In this document: piece after piece, positions 34,397 through 43,247 of the stretch
Layout: every line of letters begins with the position of its first letter
Position numbering within the stretch: position 1 is the first letter of the stretch
Assembly (NCBI GenBank): GCA_016791265.1
Contig: JAEUMY010000003.1
Coordinates: 62,001-126,000 of the forward strand
From: Betaproteobacteria bacterium
GTDB taxonomy: Bacteria > Pseudomonadota > Gammaproteobacteria > Burkholderiales > Usitatibacteraceae
Reading direction: 5' to 3'
Length of the DNA: 64,000 nt
The notes under the pieces: model-generated
What the model was told of the DNA's origin: nothing
The model's input: the letters and a program-made list of their open reading frames with translations, nothing else
Database searches by the model: none
Program-made: the position numbers and the translations under genes

Positions 34397-35548
34397 ATGA
34401 TTCGGAATCCCTTGTCCTCCGCGAATATTCTCAGCTTGCTCCTGGGCTGCGTCATAGTCTTAGGCTCACTGGCCCAAGTTGCTTTTGCCAACCCTGTGCG
34501 CGTAAAGGACCTTGGCAAAATGCAAGGTTGGCGTGAGAACGCTCTTGTCGGCATGGGCGTAGTTACCGGTTTGGCGGGCACCGGCGATTCGTCCAATCAT
34601 CGGGTGACCCGACAGGCATTGTCGAATGCCTTCCAGCAGTTCAATCTGAACATTCCCGTAGATCAAGTTGCCAGTCGAAATGTCGCTATTGTCATGGTGT
34701 CCGCCCGCTTACCAGCGTTTGCTTTGGACGGTGACAGCATTGATGTCATGGTTACGTCAGCAGGCGATGCGCGCAGCTTGGCTGGCGGCAATTTGATGCT
34801 TACACCGCTCAAGGCGGCAAATGGGCAGGTGTATGCCCTGGCACAGGGGCCGGTTTCGGTCGGTGGTTATCGACATGATGCGAACGGCAACGTGGCTCAG
34901 AAGAACCATCCAACCGCAGGTCTGGTTCCAGGAGGAGCCATTGTCGAGCGCACAGTGCGTGCCGAAACCCTTCAGGAATCTGCCCGCCCCTCCTATGTGA
35001 CCTTTGTCCTGAATCAGCCCGATCACACGACTTCGGCCCGTGTCGCTCAGGCGATCAACGCCGCGCAGGCCGAGGGTATTGCCTCTCCCAGAGATGCGGC
35101 GACTGTGTCGATCAAGGTGCCAGACGCCAGGCAAACAAGTCTGGTGGCGTATCTGTCGAAGATCGAGGAGATTTTGGTCAATCCCGGCAGTCGAGCAAGG
35201 GTCATCATCAACGAACGCGCTGGCACAGTGGTTTCCGGCGGCGACGTGCGCATCTCCAGAGTCACTGTGACACACGGAGACATCCGAGTTCAGATCTCGA
35301 CGCAAAATAGTGCCTCCCAGCCCCTTGTACTCGGGGAGGCATCACCTGGCACACGCAGCTTGATTGTCTCCAATACCCGGGTGGATGTCGAAGAGCCGCA
35401 GGCAGCCGGACTGGTCACCGCTGATACGACCGTTGAAGATTTGGTGCGCGCGCTGATTAGGATGCGGGCAAGCACGCGCGACATCATCGCTGTCCTACAG
35501 GCTGTCAAGGCGGCAGGCGCCCTGCATGCTGAGCTGATCATTCAATAG
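34397..35548 (+). CDS. flgI: P-ring protein FlgI
   Basis: A 383-residue periplasmic ring protein with a signal peptide ('LGCVIVLGSLAQVAFA', cleaved before NPVRVKDL). Family marks are 'RVKDLGKMQGWRENALVGMGVVTGLAGTGDS', 'GRDARSL'-like 'AGDARSLAGGNLMLTPL', and the C-terminal 'TVEDLVRALIRMRASTRDIIAVLQAVKAAGALHAEL' (in parts). ATG 34397 is preferred over the TTG two codons upstream. A degenerate palindrome GCGAATATTCTC lies at 34421, the only near-match in the flagellar block. Confidence 0.93.
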   Translation: MIRNPLSSANILSLLLGCVIVLGSLAQVAFANPVRVKDLGKMQGWRENALVGMGVVTGLAGTGDSSNHRVTRQALSNAFQQFNLNIPVDQVASRNVAIVMVSARLPAFALDGDSIDVMVTSAGDARSLAGGNLMLTPLKAANGQVYALAQGPVSVGGYRHDANGNVAQKNHPTAGLVPGGAIVERTVRAETLQESARPSYVTFVLNQPDHTTSARVAQAINAAQAEGIASPRDAATVSIKVPDARQTSLVAYLSKIEEILVNPGSRARVIINERAGTVVSGGDVRISRVTVTHGDIRVQISTQNSASQPLVLGEASPGTRSLIVSNTRVDVEEPQAAGLVTADTTVEDLVRALIRMRASTRDIIAVLQAVKAAGALHAELIIQ

Positions 35549-35565
35549 CGCGTAAGGTCCATGTT

Positions 35566-35943
35566 ATGAGCAACTGGGAAACCACAGTGAAGGCGGTGAC
35601 GCTTGCGTTGGATGCCGCCAGCCTGAAACAGCAAGTTATCGCTGCCAACATCGCAAACGCCGGCGTCGAAGGGTATTCAAGGCGGGATGTCAGCTTTGCC
35701 TCCCAAATTGAGGCAGCCCGTCAAGTGTTGGAACGCGATGGAGTCCTGGATGCCAGCTTGCTGGAGGGTATGAGGCCCGCGGTGGAGGTCCGAACCAGGC
35801 CTGGCGGCGAAGCACTGCCGGTGCAACTAGACCAGGAGATGGTGGCCATGGCCGAGAATGCCGTTCGCTACCAAATGCTGGTCAAGGCGCTCACGCGCCA
35901 GATGAATTTGCTTGCCACAGCGGCTGGGGATGGGAAACGTTGA
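35566..35943 (+). CDS. flgB: Flagellar proximal rod protein FlgB
   Basis: A 125-residue rod protein. It shows 'TLALDAASLKQQVIAANIANAGVEGYSRRDVSFA', the rod-family N-terminal motif with the A-N-I-A-N core, and 'VAMAENAVRYQMLVKALTRQMNLL', the matching C-terminal helix (each in parts). Length is normal for FlgB. It is followed by flgC and fliE, the usual order. Confidence 0.9.
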   Translation: MSNWETTVKAVTLALDAASLKQQVIAANIANAGVEGYSRRDVSFASQIEAARQVLERDGVLDASLLEGMRPAVEVRTRPGGEALPVQLDQEMVAMAENAVRYQMLVKALTRQMNLLATAAGDGKR

Positions 35944-35990
35944 TGGCATGTGTTGAAAGAAGCCGGGATTACTTGCAAGGGAGATGAACA

Positions 35991-36446
35991 ATGGACTACA
36001 CCAAGTCATTTGCAATCAGTGCTGCCGGAATGCTGGCAGAGCGTCAGCGAGTAGATGTGGCGGCACTTAATTTGGCCAACGCGAACACGGTATGGAGTCC
36101 AGGCCAGGCAGGCTATCGGCCCTTGAGAGTCGTATCGGCAACTACGGTAATTGCCGCCAGTTCGTCATTTCCGGCGCAACTGTCCAGACAGTCGTTGGCG
36201 CACGCAGGGGCGCTTCTGCCGCTACCGGTGACCACCACCACTGAAGCGGCAGGGGGGCCGCGCCGGGTTCACGACCCGACCCATCCTCTCGCAGATGAGA
36301 AGGGGTTTGTGAACTATCCCAAGGTAGATACGGCCACCGAGATGCTAAATATGGTGGGTGCTCTTCGCGCCTATGAGGCCAACGTAGCGGCCCTGAACAC
36401 CTCGCGTTCCCTGGCTCTGAAGAGCCTTGAAATTGGAGGCAAGTGA
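35991..36446 (+). CDS. flgC: Flagellar proximal rod protein FlgC
   Basis: A 151-residue rod protein. N-terminus 'KSFAISAAGMLAERQRVDVAALNLANANTVWSPGQAGYRPL' (in parts) and the C-terminal 'KGFVNYPKVDTATEMLNMVGALRAYEANVAALNTSRSLALKSLEIG' (in parts) are diagnostic of FlgC. The consensus N-N-x-A-N is changed to A-L-N-L-A-N. Its stop touches the fliE start. Confidence 0.92.
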   Translation: MDYTKSFAISAAGMLAERQRVDVAALNLANANTVWSPGQAGYRPLRVVSATTVIAASSSFPAQLSRQSLAHAGALLPLPVTTTTEAAGGPRRVHDPTHPLADEKGFVNYPKVDTATEMLNMVGALRAYEANVAALNTSRSLALKSLEIGGK

Positions 36447-36754
36447 TGTCCATTGCAAACGAAATTCAGGCAGTCAAGGCTGCGGCGGACCTCTCGATCC
36501 CGCTGCAAACGCCGATAGTGCAACGCACCGGTGGAGGAGATTTCGGCAACCTGGTGGCCCAGGGTCTGCAGAAATTGAATGGACAGTTGCTTCGATCAGA
36601 GGTGGACTTGCAGCGGCTGGCTGTCGGTGATGTGCAAAATCTGCATGAGGTCATGATTCGCATGGAGGAGACGCAGCTTTCGTTCCATCTTTTCATGCAG
36701 GCGCGAAACAGACTACTTGAGGCCTATCAGGACGTCATGAAGATGCAGGTGTGA
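36446..36754 (+). CDS. fliE: MS-ring/rod junction protein FliE
   Basis: A 102-residue protein that joins the MS ring to the rod. The C-terminal two thirds fits FliE: 'LVAQGLQKLNGQLLRSEVDLQRLAVGDVQNLHEVMIRMEETQLSFHLFMQARNRLLEAYQDVMKMQV' (in parts), where H-x-V-x-I-x-x-E-x-x-x-L-x-x-x-L is typical. The ATG at 36446 overlaps the flgC stop. Confidence 0.9.
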   Translation: MSIANEIQAVKAAADLSIPLQTPIVQRTGGGDFGNLVAQGLQKLNGQLLRSEVDLQRLAVGDVQNLHEVMIRMEETQLSFHLFMQARNRLLEAYQDVMKMQV

Positions 36755-36813
36755 TCTCGCGACGAAACTTCTGGATGCGCTGTGTTGATCTGACTCGTTG
36801 ATTGGGTATTTTG

Positions 36814-38280
36814 ATGAAATCGTTTTGGGAATCGTTGGACCGTCAGGCCAAGCTGGGCCTCGCTATGGGTACGGCATTGGTTGTGTTTCTCGCGTTGTTT
36901 GTAAGCTGGTGGTTGTTGAAAAGCAACTATCAGGTCTTGTTTTCAGAACTTCGTCCGCAGGACGCGGCCTCAATAACGACGGAACTCGAAAAGCTCAAGA
37001 TTCCTTACGAAGTAGCACATGATGGCGGAGCGATTCTGGTTGACAAAGCCGTGGTTCACCAGACGCGTCTCAAGCTGATGGGCAAGGAGCTGCCTCTGAA
37101 CGGAGCGGTGGGCCTTGAACTTTTCAACGGGTCCGACTTTGGAATGACAGAGTTCGCACAAAAAATCAATTATCAACGCGCATTGCAGGGAGAACTCACG
37201 CGCACTATTCTGTCTCTCTCCGAAGTGAAGGACGTGCGTGTTCACCTTGCGATGGCGGAGCAAGGACTATTCAAGCAATCCGCCGGCAAGTCCAAAGCCG
37301 CGATAACGGTCATGCTCAAGCAGGGTGCCTTGCTGAGGCCTGATCAGGTGGCGGGTATACAGCGCTTGGTTGCATCTTCCGTACCCAACATGTCCGTGCA
37401 AGATGTGACGATTGTGAATCAGCAAGGCGTCGCGCTGAACCGGGCTGGCTCTGAGGCTGAGAGTGAAGTGCAATCTTCCGCCCGTCTCGACGTCAAGCGT
37501 GAAACGGAATCGTACCTGGTCAAGAAAGCCAGCTCCGTGCTCGAACAGGCATTTGGTCCCGGACAGGCGCTCGTGACCGTCGACGTCCAGTTGAACATGG
37601 ATCGGATCAAAGTTACTACGGAAGACGCCATCCCCGCAGCTGGAACTGGGCTAAGGGCGGGACAGGCGCCCGCCGGTGTCGTTGTGCGCGAGCGTGAGTC
37701 ACTGCGAGAGTCCCCATCAGGACAGGAGGTTCGCCCGGCGGCAATCGAAGGTGGTCTGAGATCCACTGGCGCTAGCCATCGAGAGATCGAGTATCAGGTA
37801 GGAAGGCGGGTTGAACAGGTCGTGGGGCAGCCCGGAGCCGTCAGTCGGGTCCATCTGGTGGCGGTGGTTAGGCAAGCGCTGGACGAGAATCAGCTCGAAA
37901 GGTTGAGAAAAATGATGTCCGCTGCGGTCGGTGCTTCACCGGATAGAGGCGACACAATTGTTGTGCAGTCGCTGTCTCAGCTAACACCTGCTGTCGAGAC
38001 AGCAGGTGATCTGAATGCAGAGCGGCGGGTTAACTCGGTGGTTGAGCCAGTTTCTGGGCCACACCGATCGCAGGTTCCCGAGTTTGCTTGGATTCTGAGT
38101 GCCTTGGCAATCCTGCTCGGAGGCGCGTCGGCAAGCTACTACATGCTCTCGCGTACGCGAAAGTCGCGTGCTTTGAGTAGCATCGAACGAGAACAGCTAC
38201 TTGCACAAGTCAAGAGCTGGCTGAATGATAGCGCGCCGCTCCGGCGCGCAGCTAAACCGCCAACCGATGGTAAAGCATGA
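36814..38280 (+). CDS. fliF: MS-ring protein FliF
   Basis: A 488-residue MS-ring protein, a little shorter than usual (about 550). The first membrane segment 'LGLAMGTALVVFLALFVSWWLL' is at about residues 11-32, and the second 'FAWILSALAILLGGASASYYML' at about 428-449. Between them are the ring-building domains with 'YQVLFSELRPQDAASITTEL', 'GFELFNGSDFGMTEF'-type text ('GLELFNGSDFGMTEFAQKIN') and 'KAAITVMLKQG'. The cytoplasmic tail after the second segment is only about 40 residues. In motile flagella this tail binds FliG. Start: ATG 36814. Confidence 0.92.
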   Translation: MKSFWESLDRQAKLGLAMGTALVVFLALFVSWWLLKSNYQVLFSELRPQDAASITTELEKLKIPYEVAHDGGAILVDKAVVHQTRLKLMGKELPLNGAVGLELFNGSDFGMTEFAQKINYQRALQGELTRTILSLSEVKDVRVHLAMAEQGLFKQSAGKSKAAITVMLKQGALLRPDQVAGIQRLVASSVPNMSVQDVTIVNQQGVALNRAGSEAESEVQSSARLDVKRETESYLVKKASSVLEQAFGPGQALVTVDVQLNMDRIKVTTEDAIPAAGTGLRAGQAPAGVVVRERESLRESPSGQEVRPAAIEGGLRSTGASHREIEYQVGRRVEQVVGQPGAVSRVHLVAVVRQALDENQLERLRKMMSAAVGASPDRGDTIVVQSLSQLTPAVETAGDLNAERRVNSVVEPVSGPHRSQVPEFAWILSALAILLGGASASYYMLSRTRKSRALSSIEREQLLAQVKSWLNDSAPLRRAAKPPTDGKA

Positions 38281-38897
38281 TGCAACTGGACATTCAAGTG
38301 CCTGCAAGCATTCGTCATGCAGCGTTGATCGTGCATGCGCTTCCAGAGGCGGAGCGCGGCTGGATCATGGGTGTGCTCGCCGACCATGAACGACAATTAC
38401 TGTCACCACTGTTGATGGAGCTCGTTCAGCTAGGTATACCGGCTGATACAACATTGGTTGGGTCGGTCATCGCTGCTGATCATCGATCAAGTAGTGCGCC
38501 AATACCTCACTCATCGGCAGACGACCCCGGGGAAACTCAGTTATTGCGGTCGGAGAGATACGCGCTCGACGGAACGTTGATCAAGGTGCTCGCCCGGGAA
38601 CTGTCCGGTGAACCTACGGAAATGATTGCGCTTTTGCTGGCGGCGGATGATTGGCCGTGGAAGACAGAGCTGCTGAAGAAGCTGCCCGCAACCGTGCGCG
38701 TCAATGTCGAGGCTGCATTAGGCATGGTTGCCGAGGCTGGAAAGTTGGCCCGTATCGAAGCTCGGGAGATCATGCTCTCCAGAGTTCAGCATGTCCGCGA
38801 CCAATCAGGCCAGCGTCCCCCCAGAGGTGCTTCGTGGCGTGGCTTGATGCAGAAGGGTTACGCCAGAATACGGAGGGTTGCCAGTGACTATCGTTGA
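38277..38897 (+). CDS. fliG: FliG-like C-ring protein lacking the torque domain
   Basis: A 206-residue protein in the fliG position; canonical FliG has about 330. Residues 11-55 ('IRHAALIVHALPEAERGWIMGVLADHERQLL') resemble the FliF-binding N-domain. Residues 105-172 ('LARELSGEPTEMIALLLAAD' and 'LLKKLPATVRVNVEAALGMV') resemble the middle domain with its E-H-P-Q-type motif altered to G-E-P-T-E. The expected C-terminal domain, whose charged residues meet the stator to make torque, is absent; after residue 175 there is a basic tail ('GASWRGLMQKGYARIRR'). It overlaps fliF by 4 nt and fliH by 20 nt. A rotating motor is unlikely from this protein alone. Confidence 0.75.
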   Translation: MMQLDIQVPASIRHAALIVHALPEAERGWIMGVLADHERQLLSPLLMELVQLGIPADTTLVGSVIAADHRSSSAPIPHSSADDPGETQLLRSERYALDGTLIKVLARELSGEPTEMIALLLAADDWPWKTELLKKLPATVRVNVEAALGMVAEAGKLARIEAREIMLSRVQHVRDQSGQRPPRGASWRGLMQKGYARIRRVASDYR

Positions 38898-39792
38898 TGA
38901 CCCTCATATGCCGCTGCAAATACTCAGGGATGTACAGCTATCCGGGCAGCGTATGCGTTTGTCCAAACCCGTCGCGGTCGGAAGACTGGAATACGGTCAA
39001 GCCCCGGTGCCGGCTCATGTCCGAGCATCCGCAAAAGAGGATATGAGCCCAGCGGAAACAGTGGCACCAACGGAATCAGCGGTGATGTCAGCTATGCCAT
39101 CAGTCTCGGATGTCACGCCACAGCATCTTGAGTCAGTACTACAGCGAGGCTACGAGGCAGGATTTGAGCAAGGCCAACGCGATGGCCATTCGGCGGGGCT
39201 CCAGGCGGGACATCAAGCGGGCTTTGAAGAAGGCATGGTGGCTGCGCAGGAAGAATCGGCACGCCAAGTCGAGTTGGCAGCGTCCGAGGCGACGAAAGAG
39301 CTGCAGCAGGTTTTTGATCAAAGGATCACTGACGCAGTGAACCATCTTGCAGCGCTTCGCGAGCGCATCGAACTGGAGTTTTCGCGTCGCCTTGAGCAGG
39401 CCGAAGATGAAGTACTCACGCTATCATGGGAGATAGCCTGCCGCGTGATTGGCCCTGCGGCCTGTACCCCGGAAGCCGTATCACACATGGTGCGTCAGGC
39501 ACTTCAGGAGTGGCGATCGCGGCGGCCGGTCACGATCCTGTTGAATCCGGACGACTTCGCCTTGTTGCAGGGGCCGCCAGGCCGGTTGGCGAAATTGATC
39601 GAGGATATCCCGGAAGCGAAATCACGAATCAGCGAATGGCTTCCCGATCCGGCCATTGAATGGGGCGGCTGCGTCATACGGTCGGTGGCAGGTGGGCTTG
39701 ATGCCCGATTGGATTTTCAACTCCAGGTGCTCAAGGAGGCTCTTGCCAAGGCTCGCAGTCTAGCCTTGGGTCAGTTAGGTGACTCCCGGTGA
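38878..39792 (+). CDS. fliH: Export ATPase regulator FliH
   Basis: A 304-residue stator of the export ATPase FliI. The glycine-repeat helix is present: 'GYEAGFEQGQRDGHSAGLQAGHQAGFEEGM' (about residues 97-126, in parts), as in FliH. The C-terminal domain has 'DEVLTLSWEIACRVIGPAA' and 'LPDPAIEWGGCVIRSVAGGLDARLDFQL'. Starts at 38878 (TTG), 38884 (GTG) or 38908 (ATG) are possible; the first gives the longest overlap with fliG. It overlaps fliI by 4 nt. Confidence 0.85.
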   Translation: MPVTIVDDPHMPLQILRDVQLSGQRMRLSKPVAVGRLEYGQAPVPAHVRASAKEDMSPAETVAPTESAVMSAMPSVSDVTPQHLESVLQRGYEAGFEQGQRDGHSAGLQAGHQAGFEEGMVAAQEESARQVELAASEATKELQQVFDQRITDAVNHLAALRERIELEFSRRLEQAEDEVLTLSWEIACRVIGPAACTPEAVSHMVRQALQEWRSRRPVTILLNPDDFALLQGPPGRLAKLIEDIPEAKSRISEWLPDPAIEWGGCVIRSVAGGLDARLDFQLQVLKEALAKARSLALGQLGDSR

Positions 39793-41138
39793 GTCTGCTG
39801 ACGACAGCCATGAACGCGTTGCGGTTGGCGCGACTCTTCAGACCGATCGGCTGGGTGTGTCAGTTGCAGGGCCTTGCGATCCAAGCCGATGGACCGAGTT
39901 CGCGAATTGGCGAATTCTGCGAAATTCGCCTCACACATTCCGGTCAGACTGGAGCTGAGCAGCGAACTGCTGCAAGCGTATTGGCAGAGGTAGTCGCAGT
40001 CCGGGGCGAGCGCATCACTCTGATGCCCTATGGTTCGCTTCAGGGAATCGCAGCTGGCGATCAGGTATTAGTCAGCGAGGAGGCAGGAAGCATTCCGGTA
40101 GGTTCTGCGTTGCTCGGTCGGGTGGTGGATTGCTTTGGACGGCCGCTGGATGCTTTGGGTGAGATTCTGTCGACCGATACCAGGGGCCTGCATGGCGATG
40201 CGCGCAATCCGCTGCATCGACCGAAGATCAAGGAAGTTCTCGAAACTGGCGTAAGGGTGATCGATAGCCTGCTGACCTTGGGCAAGGGTCAGCGCATTGG
40301 CATCTTTTCGGGGAGTGGCGTGGGTAAGAGTGTGCTGCTCGGAATGATTGCGAGGCACGTTCAGGCTGATGTGAATGTGATTGCACTCATCGGTGAACGG
40401 GGCCGGGAAGTGCGCGAATTCATTGATCAACAACTAGGGCCTGACGGTCTTGCGCGCTCGGTGGTTGTCGTCGCTTCTTCCGACCAGCCAGCACTGTCTC
40501 GCATTCGAGCTGCTCAGGCAGCGGTCGCCATTGCGGAGCATTTCCGGGAGCAGGGCAAGGACGTCCTTCTCACGATGGACTCCATCACGCGCCTTGCGAT
40601 GGCCCGGCGAGAAGTAGGGCTCTCTGCCGGTGAGCCACCCACCGCGAGAGGCTACACGCCCTCGGTGTTTGCGGAACTTCCAGGACTGTGCGAGCGTTGC
40701 GGCACGAGCGATAGCGGTGGTTCCATCACTGCACTGTTTACCGTGCTTGTCGAAGGCGACGATCTCAACGAGCCGGTCGCGGATGCCCTGAGATCCATTC
40801 TTGATGGTCATGTGGTGCTGTCACGGGAGCTCGCCCATCAGGGGCACTATCCCGCTGTCGATGTGTTGAAGAGCACCAGTCGCCTGATGCGTGACGTCGC
40901 ATCCGAAGACGAGCGCGCGCTCCAGGCGCGCGCCGTGAGACTGTTGGCACTGCTGGAGCGCAACCGGGCCATGGTGGAAATAGGCGCCTACCAAAAAGGA
41001 ACCAACACTGCGCTTGATCTTGCGCTCGAGAGAGAAGCAGGGCTCCGTGCTTGGCTTTGCCAGTCGGCCGGCGGGGCTGTGCGCTGCGAGAGCCTGGAGC
41101 AACTGCATGCACTTCTCGCGGGTTGGGAGCTTGCATGA
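39789..41138 (+). CDS. fliI: Flagellar export ATPase FliI
   Basis: A 449-residue type III export ATPase starting at a GTG coupled to the fliH stop. Walker A 'GIFSGSGVGKSVLLG' is at about residues 172-186 and Walker B 'DVLLTMDSITRLAMARREV' at about 258-276. The family stretch 'YTPSVFAELPGLCERCG' follows at about 289-305. All catalytic elements are intact, so the export apparatus should be powered. Confidence 0.95.
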   Translation: MSLLTTAMNALRLARLFRPIGWVCQLQGLAIQADGPSSRIGEFCEIRLTHSGQTGAEQRTAASVLAEVVAVRGERITLMPYGSLQGIAAGDQVLVSEEAGSIPVGSALLGRVVDCFGRPLDALGEILSTDTRGLHGDARNPLHRPKIKEVLETGVRVIDSLLTLGKGQRIGIFSGSGVGKSVLLGMIARHVQADVNVIALIGERGREVREFIDQQLGPDGLARSVVVVASSDQPALSRIRAAQAAVAIAEHFREQGKDVLLTMDSITRLAMARREVGLSAGEPPTARGYTPSVFAELPGLCERCGTSDSGGSITALFTVLVEGDDLNEPVADALRSILDGHVVLSRELAHQGHYPAVDVLKSTSRLMRDVASEDERALQARAVRLLALLERNRAMVEIGAYQKGTNTALDLALEREAGLRAWLCQSAGGAVRCESLEQLHALLAGWELA

Positions 41139-41638
41139 AGCACATGCAGCCCATTACAAGAGAAGACCTGGAGGGATTCAAGTATCCGCTTGTAGTCCTG
41201 CAGAAGTTGATGGAATTTCGGCTCGAACAGTTACGTGTCCATATTGCCGAGGCTCAGAACAGAAGAGAAAAAATTGTCGAGCAGATTGATGCACTCGAGC
41301 AGCGACTGCAAGATGCTCGCGAGAGTACCAATGGTCATCAGGCGGCGGCTTTCGATCCAGCTCAGCATCGTTGGATGATTCTCTACTCAAGTAATCTGCA
41401 CTCAAGCTGCCGAGTGCTATACGCAAAGCGGGCGGATGTCGGTACTGAGCTGGAGAAGTTGCGCTCTGCGGCTTTGTCTTTTTTTCACAAGCGGGAGTCA
41501 CTGACGACAAGCCGATCTGCGCAGGAGGCAATACACGCCAAGGGTACCAGACTGCGGCGCTTGGCTGAGCAAGATCAAAGCTGGACGATTCGACAAGATT
41601 GGGAATCGCGTCAGTCAGGAGAGATGCATGATCATTGA
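41135..41638 (+). CDS. fliJ: FliJ-like export stalk protein
   Basis: A 167-residue coiled-coil protein in the fliJ position, immediately after fliI with a 4-nt overlap. It has long heptad stretches ('LVVLQKLMEFRLEQLRVHIAEAQNRREKIVEQIDALEQRL', in parts) and, near the C-terminus, a second helix as in FliJ/SctO. Sequence similarity to FliJ is weak by eye, as usual for this family. The assignment rests on context and the coiled coil. It overlaps the next gene by 11 nt. Confidence 0.7.
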   Translation: MKHMQPITREDLEGFKYPLVVLQKLMEFRLEQLRVHIAEAQNRREKIVEQIDALEQRLQDARESTNGHQAAAFDPAQHRWMILYSSNLHSSCRVLYAKRADVGTELEKLRSAALSFFHKRESLTTSRSAQEAIHAKGTRLRRLAEQDQSWTIRQDWESRQSGEMHDH

Positions 41639-42743
41639 TGAATCATCGGCAGTTTACCGAACGATTTCAGACGAAGTTTCTTCTGCTCGACGGAAGTCGG
41701 TCAAATTGGCGGACCAGTGGCAGCTGGCGCTCGAAGAAGCTAGCAGTTCGAGAAGTCGAAATGTAAACCGAGGCGGGGATGCGAGTGAGAGTGACAGGCG
41801 AGATAACGCGCCAGATTTCCCAGAAGCAGGTGGTGACAGGACGCATGATCGCCAATCTAGGTGCGGAGAGGCAAGCCACGGTTCCAAACGTGCCTTCCTG
41901 CGGGCGGACCCTGAACCCATTAGCGATTGTGCGACGGCTGGCCTCATTTACGACGCTAGAAGTCCGATGGGTTCCAACCTGCCGAATCAAAACGTGCCCG
42001 GTGAACCGACTCTGCCGGATGATCATTGCAGAATTGGGCTCAGCCCTATGCACGGATCATCGGCGCATCTGGGGAGTCGGCAAGCACGATCCTATGTTGG
42101 TCATGCAACAAAGCACCAGTTCAATCAGGCAAACCTAAATGTGTTTGCCTTGCCAATATCAGATGCAGTTCAGCAGCCTTCTAAACAGCTTAATTTGCTG
42201 TTTGCGCTCTCTCTCCCAGGTTCTAATAGTCCAGGTCAAGCAGGGGACGATGCGCTCAAAGACAGTGACTTAACGGATTCACCAATCAGGGCGCAGGTAT
42301 TCGATGCGTATGACATCTCGAGTGTGCAGCCACCAATCGAGCTAGATGGTCTGGACGCGTCTGGTGTAGTGAGCGCGAGCGATAGCCAATGCGACAACGA
42401 TGATTTCACCTCTCAAGAGATGGGCGGATCCGATCTCCACGGTGAGGCTCGGATCAATGCCGCCGGGCGCGCCGGCACGGGTGACGCAGCTCCCAGACGA
42501 ACTTCGTTGTATGCGGAGTGGACAGGTGTTGAGGCAAGGCTTTGGCTGGGTATGCAACAACGCGCGGGCATTTCGGATCTGCAAGTGAGTGCATTGATCA
42601 GTGACTTGCAGCGCACGCTGTGGAGCAGAGGCGAGAGACTAGGTCAAGTTGTGGTCAATGGCAAGCTTGTATACGCGAGCCGCGAGGGGGCTTCGCAGAG
42701 ATCGGAAGCGCAGGTCGCAACTTGTGAGGAAGTAGTGTATTGA
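41628..42743 (+). CDS. Divergent protein in the FliK (hook-length ruler) position
   Basis: A 371-residue protein, rich in Ser, Asp and Gln, with a low-complexity N-terminal 250 residues and a more ordered C-terminal 90 residues ('WTGVEARLWLGMQQRAGISD' and 'LGQVVVNGKLVYASRE'). The layout (disordered ruler plus small globular C-terminus) and the place between fliJ and flgD match FliK, and FliK usually sits here. I do not see the canonical FliK C-terminal motif (L-x-L-x-P-x-x-L-G). The C-terminal text looks more like small type III secretion proteins. Base composition is markedly less GC-rich than in its neighbours. Confidence 0.5.
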   Translation: MIIDESSAVYRTISDEVSSARRKSVKLADQWQLALEEASSSRSRNVNRGGDASESDRRDNAPDFPEAGGDRTHDRQSRCGEASHGSKRAFLRADPEPISDCATAGLIYDARSPMGSNLPNQNVPGEPTLPDDHCRIGLSPMHGSSAHLGSRQARSYVGHATKHQFNQANLNVFALPISDAVQQPSKQLNLLFALSLPGSNSPGQAGDDALKDSDLTDSPIRAQVFDAYDISSVQPPIELDGLDASGVVSASDSQCDNDDFTSQEMGGSDLHGEARINAAGRAGTGDAAPRRTSLYAEWTGVEARLWLGMQQRAGISDLQVSALISDLQRTLWSRGERLGQVVVNGKLVYASREGASQRSEAQVATCEEVVY

Positions 42744-42823
42744 GATTGTCCATAGTTTGATGAGGGGTCATTTGCAACAGAGTGACTTTGGCACAGAGCG
42801 TTTTATCAATTTGGGAGATACAG

Positions 42824-43216
42824 ATGGCTATTGAAGCGGTGAGCAGCAGCACTCTGCAGGCCAATGGTCTGGGGATTCAGGATTTTCTGAAGATCCTGCT
42901 GACTCAGTTGACCTACCAAGACCCTATGAAGCCCTTGGACAACAAGGAGTTTATGGCGCAAATCGCGCAATTCACTACCCTCGAGCAAACACAACAGCTC
43001 AACTCGAAGATCGAGACACTGGTGGCGAATCAGGCTGCGCTCCAGTCTGTGGGTCTCATTGGCCGCACCGTGGACATCTTCAACAATGGAACACAGGTGT
43101 CCGGTGTTGTCCGCGCACTGTCGCTAACTGGTGAGAGCCCTCGACTGAGCATTCAGACGAGCTCTGGCGCGACGCTGGATAACATCGCGCTGAGTCAAGT
43201 CCTTAATGTTCGCTAG
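42824..43216 (+). CDS. flgD: Hook cap/assembly protein FlgD, short form
   Basis: A 130-residue protein carrying the FlgD N-terminal signature 'FLKILLTQLTYQDPMKPLDNKEFMAQIAQFTTLEQ' (in parts, residues 19-53). It ends after a short 60-residue tail ('LIGRTVDIFNNGTQVSGVVR...'). Canonical FlgD is about 220 residues with a Tudor/FnIII-like hook-cap region, which is shortened here. Start is the ATG at 42824; upstream in-frame sequence is not supported. flgE follows after 28 nt. Confidence 0.88.
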   Translation: MAIEAVSSSTLQANGLGIQDFLKILLTQLTYQDPMKPLDNKEFMAQIAQFTTLEQTQQLNSKIETLVANQAALQSVGLIGRTVDIFNNGTQVSGVVRALSLTGESPRLSIQTSSGATLDNIALSQVLNVR

Positions 43217-43247
43217 CAATTCTCAATCCTAGATCACGGAGCTAATG

